The position numbers and the translations under genes are program-made. DNA of 64,000 bases. Source: Aequorivita sp. CIP111184. GTDB taxonomy: Bacteria > Bacteroidota > Bacteroidia > Flavobacteriales > Flavobacteriaceae. This document shows positions 1-9,736 of this stretch, piece after piece. The first letter of the stretch is position 1. Every line of letters starts with the position of its first letter. The notes beneath the pieces are model-generated. The model saw only the letters and a list, made by a program, of their open reading frames with translations. It had not been told where the DNA came from and ran no database searches. The stretch covers positions 33,530-97,529 of the forward strand of contig NZ_UEFQ01000029.1 of the NCBI RefSeq assembly GCF_900489465.1. The letters are read 5' to 3'.

Positions 1-36
1 CATCAAAGCGAAAGAGAATTTAGTCAGTCTGGCCAT
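1..36 (-). CDS. 5' end of a gene cut by the left window edge
   Basis: An ATG on the minus strand at 36-34 opens a frame that stays open to base 1 and reads MARLTKFSFALM. A basic stretch followed by hydrophobic residues looks like the start of a signal peptide or membrane segment. Only twelve codons are visible, so no product can be named. If real, the gene is divergent from lon, and the 233 bases between them would hold both promoters. Confidence 0.35.
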   Translation of the reverse strand, partial: MARLTKFSFALM

Positions 37-237
37 AATTTTGATTTTTTGATTTAGTATAGTTATTTCCTTTATAGACAGCTTTTTTATAAAGATGTTA
101 CACTTTCACTGAATAAAAAATTATATAACTGGCATAACTCTTGAAATATAGTATAAAGGAACAGGCAAAACGTTTGATAGCCAGTGTTCTTTCATAAATT
201 AATCATAAACAATTTATTAATAAGACATTACCTGTGT

Positions 238-245
238 TACCTTTG
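238..245 (+). promoter_or_regulatory. Bacteroidetes -7 box upstream of lon
   Basis: TACCTTTG matches the Bacteroidetes -7 consensus TAnnTTTG exactly and lies 24 bases before the lon start codon, which predicts a short leader. No clear TTTG -33 element is seen at the expected distance upstream. Confidence 0.5.
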
Positions 246-269
246 TGACACAATGTCCTAAACAAATAT

Positions 270-2720
270 ATGGCCAATTCAAAAGTTACATTATTAGACA
301 AGTTGTCATTTCAGGATTTAAAGGAAGATGCAGAATTCATTCCTTTAATGTCAGCAGAAGACGAAGATGCAATGCATAAAGAGGAACTTCCCGAAATACT
401 CCCCATTTTGCCTTTGCGGAATACAGTTTTATTTCCAGGAGTTGTAATCCCTATAACAGCTGGAAGAGATAAATCTATTAAACTTATAAATGAAACCAAT
501 AAGGGAAACAAAGTAATTGGTGTTGTTTCGCAAAAAGACGAATATGAAGAGGAACCAGGAATAGGCGATATAAACACTATTGGAACTGTGGCAAAGATTC
601 TTCGTGTATTGAAAATGCCCGATGGCAATACTACAGTTATCATTCAAGGAAAAAAACGCTTTGAGGTTTCGGAAGTGATTACCACCGAACCTTACATGAC
701 CGCAACCATTCGTGAAGTTGCAGAAGCGCGTCCCGAAAAGGAAAGTGAGGAATTCAATGCGATTATAGAATCCATAAAGGAAATGGCGCTTAAAATAATT
801 AAGGAAAGCCCAAATATTCCTTCGGAAGCTGCCTTTGCCATTAAAAATATTGAAAGCTCTAGTTTCCTTATCAATTTTGTTTCTTCAAACCTAAATATAG
901 ATGTTGAAGAGAAGCAGACACTACTGGAAATAAACAATCTGAAAGATCGTGCGCTGGAAACGCTTCGGTATATGAATATGGAAATTCAAAAGCTTTCGCT
1001 TCGAAATGATATTCAGTCTAAAGTTCAGAGTGATATTAATCAACAACAAAGAGAGTATTTTCTTCACCAGCAAATGAAAACCATTCAAGAGGAATTGGGC
1101 GGTTCATCTTCTGAAGAAGAAATTGAGGATATGCGCGAACGTGCAAAAGCCAAGAAATGGAGTAAGGAAGTGGAAAAACATTTCTTAAAAGAACTTACAA
1201 AAATGCAACGTATGAATCCGCAGGTCGCGGAATACAGCATTCAACGTAATTATTTGGATTTACTTTTAGAGCTTCCGTGGAATAAATACAGTAAAGATAA
1301 ATTCGATTTAAAACGCGCAAGAAAAATCTTGGATCGTGATCATTATGGACTTGATGACGTAAAAAAACGAATCATTGAATATTTGGCCGTTTTGAAATTG
1401 CGAAACGATATGAAATCTCCAATACTTTGTCTCTATGGCCCTCCTGGAGTTGGAAAGACTTCTCTGGGAAAATCTATTGCTGAAGCATTGGGCAGAAAAT
1501 ATGTACGTATGAGTTTGGGCGGACTTCGCGATGAAGCCGAAATCCGTGGACACCGAAAAACATATATTGGGGCAATGCCTGGTAGAATTATACAGAGTAT
1601 AAAGAAAGCAGAAACTAGCAATCCTGTTTTTGTTTTGGATGAGATAGATAAGATTTCGGCGGGCAATCAAGGAGATCCTTCTTCAGCAATGCTTGAAGTT
1701 CTTGATCCAGAACAAAATAATTCTTTTTACGATAACTTTTTGGAGCTTGGTTACGACCTTTCAAAAGTTATGTTTATCGCTACTTCAAATAGTTTAAGCA
1801 CCATTCAGCCTGCGTTGCTAGACAGAATGGAGATTATAAATGTTACTGGTTATACGGTTGAAGAAAAGGTTGAAATTGCAAAACGCCATTTGCTTCCAAA
1901 GCAATTGAAAGAACATGGAATGAATCCTGACGCACTGAAAATTGCCAAACCACAGCTTGAAAAAATTGTGGAAGGCTATACGCGCGAAAGTGGGGTGCGT
2001 TCTTTGGAAAAGCAAATAGCGAAAATGGTTCGCTATGCTGCAATGAAAATTGCAATGGAAGAAGAATATGAAGTGAAAGTAACCAACAAAGTTATTATTG
2101 AAGTTCTTGGCGCTCCTAAAATGGAACGTGATAAATATGAAAATAATGATGTTGCTGGTGTGGTTACAGGGCTTGCTTGGACAAGGGTTGGCGGAGATAT
2201 ATTGTTTATAGAATCTACACTTTCTAAAGGGAAAGGCACTTTAAACATGACCGGAAATCTTGGAAAAGTGATGAAGGAATCTGCAACTATTGCACTTGAG
2301 TATATTAAATCTAACGCGGAGAAACTTGGAATTAATCCGGATATTTTTGAAAACTATAATGTTCACATCCATGTGCCTGAAGGTGCGACACCAAAAGATG
2401 GACCGAGTGCGGGAATAACGATGCTTACCTCGTTGGTTTCTCTTTTCACACAAAGAAAAGTAAAAAAATCTATGGCGATGACCGGTGAAATTACACTTCG
2501 TGGAAAAGTATTGCCGGTAGGCGGAATTAAAGAGAAAATTCTTGCAGCAAAACGCGCCCGAATTAAGGAAATACTTCTTTGTGAAGATAACAAACGTGAT
2601 ATAGAAGAGATAAATGCCGAATATTTGAAAGGACTCACTTTTCATTATGTAAAAGATATGAGTGATGTTTTAGATTTAGCGCTTACCAAAGAAAAAGTGA
2701 AAAATGCTAAAAAGCTTTAG
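270..2720 (+). CDS. lon: ATP-dependent protease Lon
   Basis: Lon degrades misfolded and regulatory proteins in the cytoplasm as a hexameric AAA+ serine protease. The 816 residues follow the LonA order: an N-terminal substrate-binding domain (about 45-250) with the [11 protein letters not shown] signature, a coiled helical region, an AAA+ module with Walker A GPPGVGKT at 390-397 and Walker B FVLDEIDK, and the C-terminal peptidase. The catalytic Ser is S713 in PKDGPSAG and the Lys is K756 in GGIKEK, 43 residues apart as in E. coli Lon. Length is normal for LonA. The ATG at 270 follows a good -7 box. The gene appears monocistronic, ending at a long hairpin. Confidence 0.97.
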   Translation: MANSKVTLLDKLSFQDLKEDAEFIPLMSAEDEDAMHKEELPEILPILPLRNTVLFPGVVIPITAGRDKSIKLINETNKGNKVIGVVSQKDEYEEEPGIGDINTIGTVAKILRVLKMPDGNTTVIIQGKKRFEVSEVITTEPYMTATIREVAEARPEKESEEFNAIIESIKEMALKIIKESPNIPSEAAFAIKNIESSSFLINFVSSNLNIDVEEKQTLLEINNLKDRALETLRYMNMEIQKLSLRNDIQSKVQSDINQQQREYFLHQQMKTIQEELGGSSSEEEIEDMRERAKAKKWSKEVEKHFLKELTKMQRMNPQVAEYSIQRNYLDLLLELPWNKYSKDKFDLKRARKILDRDHYGLDDVKKRIIEYLAVLKLRNDMKSPILCLYGPPGVGKTSLGKSIAEALGRKYVRMSLGGLRDEAEIRGHRKTYIGAMPGRIIQSIKKAETSNPVFVLDEIDKISAGNQGDPSSAMLEVLDPEQNNSFYDNFLELGYDLSKVMFIATSNSLSTIQPALLDRMEIINVTGYTVEEKVEIAKRHLLPKQLKEHGMNPDALKIAKPQLEKIVEGYTRESGVRSLEKQIAKMVRYAAMKIAMEEEYEVKVTNKVIIEVLGAPKMERDKYENNDVAGVVTGLAWTRVGGDILFIESTLSKGKGTLNMTGNLGKVMKESATIALEYIKSNAEKLGINPDIFENYNVHIHVPEGATPKDGPSAGITMLTSLVSLFTQRKVKKSMAMTGEITLRGKVLPVGGIKEKILAAKRARIKEILLCEDNKRDIEEINAEYLKGLTFHYVKDMSDVLDLALTKEKVKNAKKL

Positions 2721-2743
2721 CCTTTTTTAATTGATGATTTTTT

Positions 2744-2783
2744 AATTGGTGCTTAAAGTTTAATTATACTTTAAGCACCAATT
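2744..2783. terminator. 15-bp hairpin after lon
   Basis: A perfect 15-base inverted repeat (2744-2758 and 2769-2783) with a 10-base loop lies 23 bases after the lon stop codon and is followed by ATTTTCT. The stem is strong but the U-tract is short, so it may act as a terminator or an mRNA 3'-end stabiliser. Confidence 0.6.
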
Positions 2784-2938
2784 ATTTTCTATCATTCAGT
2801 ATTTGTTTTTCATTGAATAGATGGAACTTCATGCAGATTTTGATATGTTCTTAAAAATTAATCATCGATGTTTCTTTCCTTTGCAAAAATAAATTATACT
2901 TGCATTCGTTTAGTTTTTAGTTACGGTAACTCGCGTCT

Positions 2939-3958
2939 ATGACCCAAAAGGTTTTCTTAGTTGTTTCACTTTTTTTATCTCACCTTATAACGGCCCAGAT
3001 AGGGGGTAAAGCAACTTATCAATTTCTGAATTTGGTAAATAGCCCCCGAATGGCAGCCTTGGGCGGGAAGGTTGTTACAAATTACGATTATGACCCCACA
3101 CAGCCGTTGTTCAATCCGGCAACTATAAATCCGGCGATGGACAATCAATTATCCCTAAACTACACTAATTACATAGGCGACGTAAATTACGGCACAGCTG
3201 CATACGCCTACCTTTGGGACAGAAGGACACAGGTTTTGCATGCGGGTGTTACTTATGTTAATTACGGAAAGTTTGACGGTTATGACGAAGCAGGAAATCC
3301 CACAAGTAGTTTTAGTGGGGGAGAAGTGGCATTGTCTATTGGCCATGCCAGAAACATTGCATTTACAAATTTTCACGTAGGTGTAAATTTAAAACTTATT
3401 TCCTCTAAACTTGAAAACTATTCCTCCTTCGGTGGAGCTTTAGATATAGGCTTAATGTATGTTTATGAAGATTGGGATCTTCAAATTACCGGTGTAGCCA
3501 GAAACATTGGAACCCAGTTTACTCCTTATTTTGAAACATATGAACCACTACCTTTCGAACTAATTTTTGGAATTTCACAAACTTTGGAGAATGTTCCTAT
3601 CCGTTGGCATTTCACCTTAGAAAATATGCAGCAGTGGAATGTTGCCTTTTCAAACCCATCAAGAGAACAAACAGATCTTGAGGGTAATACTCAAAAAGAA
3701 AACATTAATTTTATCGATAACTCTTTTCGGCATATGATTGCTGGAATAGAACTTTTCCCCGAAAGCGGTTTTAACATCCGTTTGGGCTATAATTTTAGAA
3801 GAGGAGAAGAATTGCGGATTGCTGAAAAACGTGCTTTTGCGGGTTTAAGCGCGGGATTTGGCATAAAACTAAATAAACTTCGGTTGAGTTATTCCTATTC
3901 AAAATATAGCACAGCCGCATCATCGAGCTTTTTTGGGCTTAACATAGACCTTCAGTAA
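2939..3958 (+). CDS. porQ: Type IX secretion system protein PorQ
   Basis: PorQ is an outer-membrane beta-barrel of the type IX secretion system, needed with PorU, PorV and PorZ to process and attach cargo. The 339-residue protein starts with a signal peptide (hydrophobic residues 5-19, cleavage probably after TAQ) and continues as a PorV/PorQ-like barrel rich in alternating aromatic strands, ending in a short strand typical of outer-membrane proteins. PorQ next to cytidylate kinase is a familiar Bacteroidetes arrangement; here the stop codon shares one base with the cmk start. A -7-like TATACTTG lies at 2895-2902. It ties functionally to porX (about 19-21 kb) and the cargo protein at 56.6-58.2 kb. 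Confidence 0.9.
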   Translation: MTQKVFLVVSLFLSHLITAQIGGKATYQFLNLVNSPRMAALGGKVVTNYDYDPTQPLFNPATINPAMDNQLSLNYTNYIGDVNYGTAAYAYLWDRRTQVLHAGVTYVNYGKFDGYDEAGNPTSSFSGGEVALSIGHARNIAFTNFHVGVNLKLISSKLENYSSFGGALDIGLMYVYEDWDLQITGVARNIGTQFTPYFETYEPLPFELIFGISQTLENVPIRWHFTLENMQQWNVAFSNPSREQTDLEGNTQKENINFIDNSFRHMIAGIELFPESGFNIRLGYNFRRGEELRIAEKRAFAGLSAGFGIKLNKLRLSYSYSKYSTAASSSFFGLNIDLQ

Positions 3959-4653
3959 TGAAAAAAATTACCATAGCCATAGACGGATATTCTTCCACTG
4001 GAAAAAGCACGGTTGCTAAACAACTTGCAGATTATTTAGGCTATTTATATGTGGATAGTGGGGCAATGTACCGAGCTGTAACGTTTTATGCAATGCAAAA
4101 CGACATTATTTCCAAAGGATATTTTAATGTTGAAAAACTAATAGAATCTCTTCCTCTAATCAATCTGAAATTTGTTAAAAATGACGATTGGAACAAAGCG
4201 CATATTTATCTTAACGGAAATGATATAGAAAAAAAAATTCGGAATCTTGAAGTTTCCGAATTTGTTAGTCCAATAGCTACTATTCACGAAGTACGTGTAA
4301 AGCTTGTTGCCCAGCAGCAACAGATGGGTTTTGAAAAAGGAGTTGTTATGGATGGTCGAGATATTGGGACCGTGGTTTTTCCAAAAGCTGAATTAAAAAT
4401 TTTCATGAATGCTTCCGCACAAGAGCGTGCCCAAAGGCGCTATAAAGAACTTTTAGAACGGGGAGAAGCTATTAATTTTAATGATGTTTTAAAAAATATT
4501 GAGGAGCGTGACCATATTGATACAACTCGTCAAGATTCACCATTAGTAAAAGCTACGGATGCCATTGAAATAGATAATTCTGAAATGAACCTTGAAGATC
4601 AATTTCACACAGTGTTGCAATTGGCAAAAGACCGAATTGCTGGCCGCGTTTAA
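3958..4653 (+). CDS. cmk: Cytidylate kinase
   Basis: Phosphorylates CMP and dCMP with ATP in pyrimidine nucleotide recycling in the cytoplasm. The 231-residue protein has the P-loop GYSSTGKST at residues 10-18, the VDSGAMYRA substrate-binding segment and the DGRDIGTVVFP motif of bacterial CMP kinases. Length is normal. Its ATG overlaps the porQ stop by one base (TAATG), so the two are very likely translated from one message. The pairing with porQ is conserved in the phylum but has no obvious mechanistic reason. Confidence 0.95.
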   Translation: MKKITIAIDGYSSTGKSTVAKQLADYLGYLYVDSGAMYRAVTFYAMQNDIISKGYFNVEKLIESLPLINLKFVKNDDWNKAHIYLNGNDIEKKIRNLEVSEFVSPIATIHEVRVKLVAQQQQMGFEKGVVMDGRDIGTVVFPKAELKIFMNASAQERAQRRYKELLERGEAINFNDVLKNIEERDHIDTTRQDSPLVKATDAIEIDNSEMNLEDQFHTVLQLAKDRIAGRV

Positions 4654-4735
4654 AGTCGATACTTTTTATAAAAAATCCTTTCCTCTTTTTGAAATCTTTT
4701 CTATACTTGAATCTTCAAAAATTTATAATATTATA

Positions 4736-5176
4736 ATGGGTTCATTTCTACAAGAATTTAAAAACTTCGCCATAAAGGGCAATATGATCGATATGGCGGT
4801 GGGTATTGTTATTGGTACCGCCTTCAACAATGTTATTAGTACGATTGTAAAGAAAATAGTTATGCCGCCGCTATCTTTGCTTACTGATGATGTAAACCTA
4901 TCAAACAAAAAATACATACTTCGTGCTGCAACAGATTCTGCTGAAGAAGTTGCAATTGGTTATGGTGAGTTTATGGAGGTTTTAATTGATTTCTTTATTG
5001 TTGCCTTCACTATTTTTCTTGTAATAAAAGTTATAAATCGTTTTAAGAAAAAGTCAGAAGACCCGCACGACAAAACCGTAGAAACTCCAAAAGATATTCA
5101 GCTTTTATCAAATATTGAAAGATTGATGGAAGAGCAAAATTCTTTTTTAAAGTCCAAGAGCACTACTTCAAAATAG
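4736..5176 (+). CDS. mscL: Large-conductance mechanosensitive channel MscL
   Basis: MscL is an inner-membrane pentameric channel that opens under high membrane tension to release solutes during hypo-osmotic shock. The frame is open upstream, but the family begins at MGSFLQEFKNFAIKGN, so the ATG at 4736 is chosen, giving 146 residues. Visible are the amphipathic N-terminal helix, TM1 (about 16-40, NMIDMAVGIVIGTAF with the pore-lining Gly-rich face), the periplasmic loop with KKYILR, TM2 (about 77-100, LIDFFIVAFTIFLVIKVINR) and a charged C-terminal helix. Eighty bases separate it from cmk; it could be read through from that gene or have its own promoter. Confidence 0.95.
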   Translation: MGSFLQEFKNFAIKGNMIDMAVGIVIGTAFNNVISTIVKKIVMPPLSLLTDDVNLSNKKYILRAATDSAEEVAIGYGEFMEVLIDFFIVAFTIFLVIKVINRFKKKSEDPHDKTVETPKDIQLLSNIERLMEEQNSFLKSKSTTSK

Positions 5177-5244
5177 ATTTTTTTAAAGTTTCTTAAAAAC
5201 AAATCTTTATAATAATAAAAGACAATCTTTTAGTAACTTTAAAG

Positions 5245-7302
5245 ATGTTCCCAAAAAAGATTATAGCTAGTTTCCGGAAATGCAAATTTGCGTTGCTTTC
5301 TATAATTTTGTTTGTATTCATGTCTGCATTATGTGTTCTAAGTTATTATAGAACAGTTATTGATCAAAAGCAAGCTAAGCTCAGGCAATTGGAAATTGCT
5401 GGCATATTGACCTATCAGGATTTTAAAAAAATAATTAGTCACAATATTATTTCTCTGGAAGATATGCGTGACCGTATAGTTGAGAGCAATGGCAAATTCA
5501 AAACCTACTTGAAGTCTGATACGGAAAGGATTATAAAACAAAACCAGTCCATTAAATTTATAGAGTACATAGATAGCACTGGAGTTATAAACTTTGTAGC
5601 TCCTTATTATCCAAATAGAGAAGTCCTAAATTTAGACATAAAATCGGTAGGCTATCGTTACCAAAGTTGGATTGAAAATTCTAAAGATACTTTAGTAAAT
5701 ATAACTTCTTGGGTCAATCTCACCCAGCACGGCAAGGCTTTTTTGGTAGATGTTCCTATTTATTATAACAGCAGTTTTCAGGGAACAATATCCGCAGGCA
5801 TGGATTTTAAAAGCCAATTTGATAATATAAGTTCAAAGCAAAATCTTTTCAGTGTCCTGATTAAAGATGATGTGGGAAATATTTTTTACAGTTATAATAA
5901 TCCAAAAACTGAAGATTTCAAAACCGATCAAATATTTACACAAAGAATAAATCCAATTGTGGGTAGGACTGTTGGTGATTGGAAATTTGAATTTATGTTT
6001 TATTCCAATCAAGAGTTAAGAGCGACTACATTGCAGAATTACATATTGGCACTGGGTATTTTTTTATCATTTCTTATTGGGTTATTAGCCTATTTCTTTT
6101 TACTGGCAAAAAGGCAATCTCATCGGTATAAACTCATGAATCAGAAACTCCAGATGCTTAATGAAGAAATTGAAAAAGAACGACGCAGGGCGGAAGATGC
6201 TTCAGTGGCAAAAACACAGTTTCTTTCAAACATGAGCCATGAAATTAGAACTCCATTAAGTGCGATCTTAAGTATTTCTGAAATATTAGAAGGCAAACAA
6301 CTTTCAACGAGTGAAAAAGAATTTTTAAAATTAATGCAAAATTCATCAAGAATATTATTGAATCTGGTCAATAATATTCTTCATATAGATAAAATTGAAT
6401 CTGGCACTGTAGAGCTGTCAAAGGAAGTTTTCAGTCCCTTTATTACACTCCAAAGAATTGTGGATATTTACGCTCCAACCGCAAAAATTAAAGGCATTGA
6501 AGTAAAAACAAATTTTGCGAGTATTATAAATCCAAAAAACGTACTCGGTGACGTTTCGCGTACCGAACAGATTTTTACTAATCTTATAAGTAATGCTACG
6601 AAATTTACGGAAGAAGGGAGTATCGAAGTTTTTTACGAGGAAAAGTTACAAAATGGTAGGCTGAAAATAAATTTGAAAGTGGCTGATTCGGGTATAGGAA
6701 TTGACCCTTCCAAAATTGATGCTATTTTTGAAAGATTTAAGCAACTGGATTTTGGAATCACCAAAAAACATCAAGGCAGCGGCCTAGGTTTAGCTATAAC
6801 AAAAACTTTGGTAGAGTTGATGGGAGGAAAAATTGGAGTACAAAGTAAAGAGGGGGAAGGATCTACTTTTACGGTTTCACTAGATTTCCACAAAGTTAAG
6901 AATCGAGGTGAAAATAAAAAATTAAGGCAATACAGGAATTTAAGTCATTTAAATGTTTTAATTGTTGATGATAATCTTTTGAACCAAAAAATCTTGGCAA
7001 AGATACTTTCAAAAAACCAAATTTCTCCTGATCTGTCATCGGACGGGGACGATGCTTTACTTAAATGCGCTTCCCGCCATTACGATCTTATTTTTATGGA
7101 CGTTCACATGCCTGGAAAGGATGGATTTGAAATTGTACAACATTTGCGAAAGATTGATAATACTTCAGTAATACTTGGGTTTTCTGCAGATGTAACCAAA
7201 GAAGCCATTGAACGTGGGATTAAAGCAGGCATGAACGACTATCTTACTAAACCAGTTGAACAGGAAACGTTATTCAATATTATGAACAAATACTTTTCTT
7301 GA
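5245..7302 (+). CDS. Hybrid sensor histidine kinase with C-terminal receiver
   Basis: A membrane two-component sensor of 685 residues. Order: TM1 (about 13-34), an extracytoplasmic sensor region of about 230 residues that looks like a Cache/CHASE-type fold but that I cannot classify, TM2 (about 266-288), a short coiled coil, HisKA with phospho-acceptor H332 in SNMSHEIRTPL, an HATPase domain with N box and GSGLGLAITK, and a receiver with acidic DD in IVDDN and phospho-acceptor D619 in FMDVHMPG. There is no HPt domain, so an external phosphotransfer partner or intramolecular control is expected. No dedicated output regulator lies next to it. The ligand is unknown. Confidence 0.92.
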   Translation: MFPKKIIASFRKCKFALLSIILFVFMSALCVLSYYRTVIDQKQAKLRQLEIAGILTYQDFKKIISHNIISLEDMRDRIVESNGKFKTYLKSDTERIIKQNQSIKFIEYIDSTGVINFVAPYYPNREVLNLDIKSVGYRYQSWIENSKDTLVNITSWVNLTQHGKAFLVDVPIYYNSSFQGTISAGMDFKSQFDNISSKQNLFSVLIKDDVGNIFYSYNNPKTEDFKTDQIFTQRINPIVGRTVGDWKFEFMFYSNQELRATTLQNYILALGIFLSFLIGLLAYFFLLAKRQSHRYKLMNQKLQMLNEEIEKERRRAEDASVAKTQFLSNMSHEIRTPLSAILSISEILEGKQLSTSEKEFLKLMQNSSRILLNLVNNILHIDKIESGTVELSKEVFSPFITLQRIVDIYAPTAKIKGIEVKTNFASIINPKNVLGDVSRTEQIFTNLISNATKFTEEGSIEVFYEEKLQNGRLKINLKVADSGIGIDPSKIDAIFERFKQLDFGITKKHQGSGLGLAITKTLVELMGGKIGVQSKEGEGSTFTVSLDFHKVKNRGENKKLRQYRNLSHLNVLIVDDNLLNQKILAKILSKNQISPDLSSDGDDALLKCASRHYDLIFMDVHMPGKDGFEIVQHLRKIDNTSVILGFSADVTKEAIERGIKAGMNDYLTKPVEQETLFNIMNKYFS

Positions 7303-7413
7303 AGCAGTTATAAAATCACTACAGACAGGTTTTTTATTCATTCCATACATTTAGAATTCATAGGAACAAAATCAATGAAAACAATGCCTAATATTGTTAT
7401 AGGGCATAAAACC

Positions 7414-7785
7414 TTACTCAATCTTCTTGGCAGTTGCTTTACTCGTTTTGATTTTGCCAACCTCACTGAATTCAAAGGTGTACTTATTCTTGTTAGTTGT
7501 TAGAATTTTGATGAGAATCGCTTTCTTTTCAGCCTGATTTTTTGGGTTTATTTTTTTCAAGACATATTCGCAGTCATTGATCCATCTAATAGTTGATGAG
7601 TCAGTTTTGCCTTGATAGAAATCTATTTCAAGAGAGTCATTCCTAATAATGGTGGTTTTGAAAACTTCTGTACCTGAAAGCGCTTCAAATTCAAATGTTC
7701 CTGTCTTAAAATCTGAGCAATCTCGATCGGTCTCATAACAGCTACTTAAAAAAAGGCAAGAAAAAATTATTATAAAAAAGCGCAT
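7414..7785 (-). CDS. Small lipoprotein of unknown function
   Basis: The ATG at 7785 is preferred over an upstream in-frame start because it begins directly with a lipoprotein signal: MRFFIIIFSCLFLSSC, with the LSSC lipobox and the lipidated Cys at residue 16. The mature part is about 107 residues, mainly beta-type with a conserved-looking RWINDCEYVL segment. I believe similar short flavobacterial lipoproteins are sometimes mislabelled 'DNA topoisomerase IV'; nothing here supports an enzyme. It follows the XRE regulator on the same strand with a 42-base gap and is probably cotranscribed with it. Confidence 0.75.
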   Translation of the reverse strand: MRFFIIIFSCLFLSSCYETDRDCSDFKTGTFEFEALSGTEVFKTTIIRNDSLEIDFYQGKTDSSTIRWINDCEYVLKKINPKNQAEKKAILIKILTTNKNKYTFEFSEVGKIKTSKATAKKIE

Positions 7786-7827
7786 CGTTTGATTTTTGGC
7801 AAATTTCAGAAAAATTAGCGAAACCAC

Positions 7828-8247
7828 TCAATTTTCGTATACATTAAAACTGCCATCCTTGTAAAAAATAACAATCTTTTCAATTTGCTTTGTAGTTTGA
7901 TTAAGTTGTGCAGTTTTCTTTTCAATTATATTATTTTCCTCAGAAAAAAGGTCCTTTGGTTTTTCTGTCTCAATAGCCATCTTTTGTTTTGAAGACACGG
8001 TGGTTGTTTTATTTTCCGAAGTAGAAGGGAAGTTTCCCTTTCCAAATAATAGCCAATTCATTTCTACATCTGGAAATTTTTGTAAAAGTTTCATTACAAA
8101 TTCAAGACTTGGTTTATTTCTTCCAGATAATAAATGTGAAATAGTGGAGCGGTTAAAAGCTATTTCTTCCGCAAAAGCAGCAGCTGTTAGATTGTAATAA
8201 TCTAATATTTTCTCAAGCCTTTTTACAAAATCCATACTGTTTACCAT
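7828..8247 (-). CDS. XRE-family helix-turn-helix regulator
   Basis: A 139-residue cytoplasmic DNA-binding protein. Residues about 7-70 form a Cro/C1-type HTH: LNLTAAAFAEEI-like helix 2, then FNRSTISHLLSGRNKPSLE as recognition helix and turn. The rest is a Glu/Lys/Thr-rich linker and a short tail ending FYKDGSFNVYEN, with no ligand domain. The first start is at 8247; a second in-frame ATG at 8235 begins at MDFVKRLEK and is equally plausible. Upstream lie palindromes of the form GTTTAC-N4-GTAAAC, one of which covers its own -7 box (minus-strand TACATTTG, plus 8279-8286), suggesting autorepression and control of the divergent peptidase gene. Confidence 0.88.
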   Translation of the reverse strand: MVNSMDFVKRLEKILDYYNLTAAAFAEEIAFNRSTISHLLSGRNKPSLEFVMKLLQKFPDVEMNWLLFGKGNFPSTSENKTTTVSSKQKMAIETEKPKDLFSEENNIIEKKTAQLNQTTKQIEKIVIFYKDGSFNVYEN

Positions 8248-8289
8248 TGTAGCGTCATTCTATTTTCAAGAACGGTTACAAATGTAAAA
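8239..8289. promoter_or_regulatory. Two operator-like palindromes at the XRE gene promoter
   Basis: Site 1 (8239-8254) reads GTTTAC-CATT-GTAGCG and site 2 (8274-8289) reads GGTTAC-AAAT-GTAAAA. Their starts are 35 bases apart. Site 2 contains the minus-strand -7 box TACATTTG of the XRE gene. Both match the pattern GTTTAC-N4-GTAAAC seen on the other side of the intergenic region. Binding by the XRE protein is inferred, not shown. Confidence 0.5.
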
Positions 8290-8450
8290 TATTATTAAAT
8301 AGCAAGCAATAAGTTTATGAAAAGAAATAATAATCTTTAAAATTTAACTTCATATAAAATATTATAAATATCTAATAATAAGTATTTTAAACTTAAATAT
8401 ATAGAAATTATTATTTCTAGTGTTATTATTACTATAAATGAAAGATATCT

Positions 8451-8525
8451 GTTTACTAATGTAACCTTGATTGATTAATTTACCTGTTTACATCTGTAAA
8501 CTATTCAATGTTTAACTTTGTAAAC
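8451..8525. promoter_or_regulatory. Three operator-like palindromes at the M14 peptidase promoter
   Basis: Sites at 8451-8466 (GTTTAC-TAAT-GTAACC), 8486-8501 (GTTTAC-ATCT-GTAAAC, a perfect 6+6 palindrome) and 8510-8525 (GTTTAA-CTTT-GTAAAC). The first two start 35 bases apart, the same as the pair near the XRE gene. The last overlaps the -7 box TAACTTTG (8513-8520), so binding there would block transcription of the peptidase gene. Confidence 0.55.
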
Positions 8526-8537
8526 TTTAATTAGAAT

Positions 8538-9683
8538 ATGAAAATAGAAAGCTGGTACACTAATAATTTTGAATTTCAATTGACTGGAAGATATATCACG
8601 CTGCAAAGCATTTTTCCATTGTTAGATATGTATAAATTAAATTATGAGATTTCAATACCTGGGATTTCAGAAAGTGGAAAAGACATCCCTTTAATCAAAA
8701 TTGGAAAAGGTCCTAAAATTGTTTTGGGTTGGTCGCAGATGCACGGAAATGAATCGACAACAACGAAGGCTGTTTTTGATTTTTTGAAGTTTATAAGTCA
8801 AAAAAATGTTTTCCAATCTGAAATCCAACTTTTTTTAAAAAACTATACATTCTATATATTTCCTATTCTGAACCCAGATGGCGCTCAACTTTATACACGT
8901 GAAAATGCAAATGGGATAGATCTTAATCGCGATGCGCAAAATTTATCGCAAAGAGAGAGTAGGTGTTTGAGAGATATTTTTGAAAGCTTATCTCCCTCAT
9001 TATGTTTAAATCTACACGATCAGCGTTCAATTTATGGTTTAAAAAACGGTAAGCCTGCAACGGTTTCTTTTTTGGCACCTTCTGCAGATAAAGAAAGAAG
9101 TGTAACCAGCTCAAGAAAGACGGCTATGCAGTTTATTGTTAAAATGAGCAATACACTACAAAATTACATTCCTGGACAGGTGGGCAGATATGATGATGGC
9201 TTTAATAAAGATTGTGTTGGAGATACATTTCAGATGGCAGGGGTGCCTACCATACTTTTTGAAGCAGGTCACTACGAACAAGACTATCAGCGGGATAAAA
9301 CAAGAGCGTATATATTCTATTCTCTACTTTCACTTTTTGATATTATTGAAGAAGATGCTACTCAAATAGAGTATAAAGATTATTTTAAAATACCTGAAAA
9401 CCTTAAAAATTATAATGATTTCGTACTTAGAGATGTAAAATTACCGGATTATTCTGAAGTAGTTTCTATTGCGGTTCAATATAAAGAAGTATTAAAAAAT
9501 AATAAAATAGCCTTTATTCCAGTAATTGAAGAAATAGGAAAATTGGATAATACATTTGGTCACAAGGAAGAAAATGTAAATGGCAGAGAAATTTTAACAA
9601 ATTCGCAAGAAAATTTAACAGTAGGTCAAAATATTTCAAAAATTTTTGATAAATCTGACAATTCAACAATATATTTTCAATAA
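8538..9683 (+). CDS. M14-family zinc carboxypeptidase
   Basis: A 381-residue metallopeptidase-like protein. The zinc-binding HxxE motif is in MHGNES (H69, E72), the third ligand is probably H160 in LNLHDQR, and the catalytic Glu fits E242 in LFEAGHYEQD. NPDGAQLYTRENANGIDLNRD is the region that binds the substrate carboxylate in M14 enzymes. No signal peptide is visible, so the protein is probably cytoplasmic, unlike secreted digestive carboxypeptidases; an acyl-amino-acid or peptidoglycan-peptide substrate is possible. The C-terminal 90 residues are Asn/Lys-rich and less conserved-looking. The -7 box TAACTTTG and overlapping palindromes imply control by the divergent XRE protein. Confidence 0.88.
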   Translation: MKIESWYTNNFEFQLTGRYITLQSIFPLLDMYKLNYEISIPGISESGKDIPLIKIGKGPKIVLGWSQMHGNESTTTKAVFDFLKFISQKNVFQSEIQLFLKNYTFYIFPILNPDGAQLYTRENANGIDLNRDAQNLSQRESRCLRDIFESLSPSLCLNLHDQRSIYGLKNGKPATVSFLAPSADKERSVTSSRKTAMQFIVKMSNTLQNYIPGQVGRYDDGFNKDCVGDTFQMAGVPTILFEAGHYEQDYQRDKTRAYIFYSLLSLFDIIEEDATQIEYKDYFKIPENLKNYNDFVLRDVKLPDYSEVVSIAVQYKEVLKNNKIAFIPVIEEIGKLDNTFGHKEENVNGREILTNSQENLTVGQNISKIFDKSDNSTIYFQ

Positions 9684-9711
9684 ATCGGTTTCATTATACC
9701 ATAAAACTTAC

Positions 9712-9719
9712 TAATATTG
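9712..9719 (+). promoter_or_regulatory. -7 box upstream of the Lrp-type gene
   Basis: TAATATTG matches TAnnTTTG with one mismatch and lies 17 bases before the ATG at 9737, which suggests an independent promoter with a very short leader. Confidence 0.35.
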
Positions 9720-9736
9720 CACAAAAATTAAATGTT

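Noticed and set aside
4592..4735. 48-residue N-terminal extension of MscL
   Set aside because: The extension overlaps cmk in another frame and does not resemble the family; MscL starts at MGSFLQEF.
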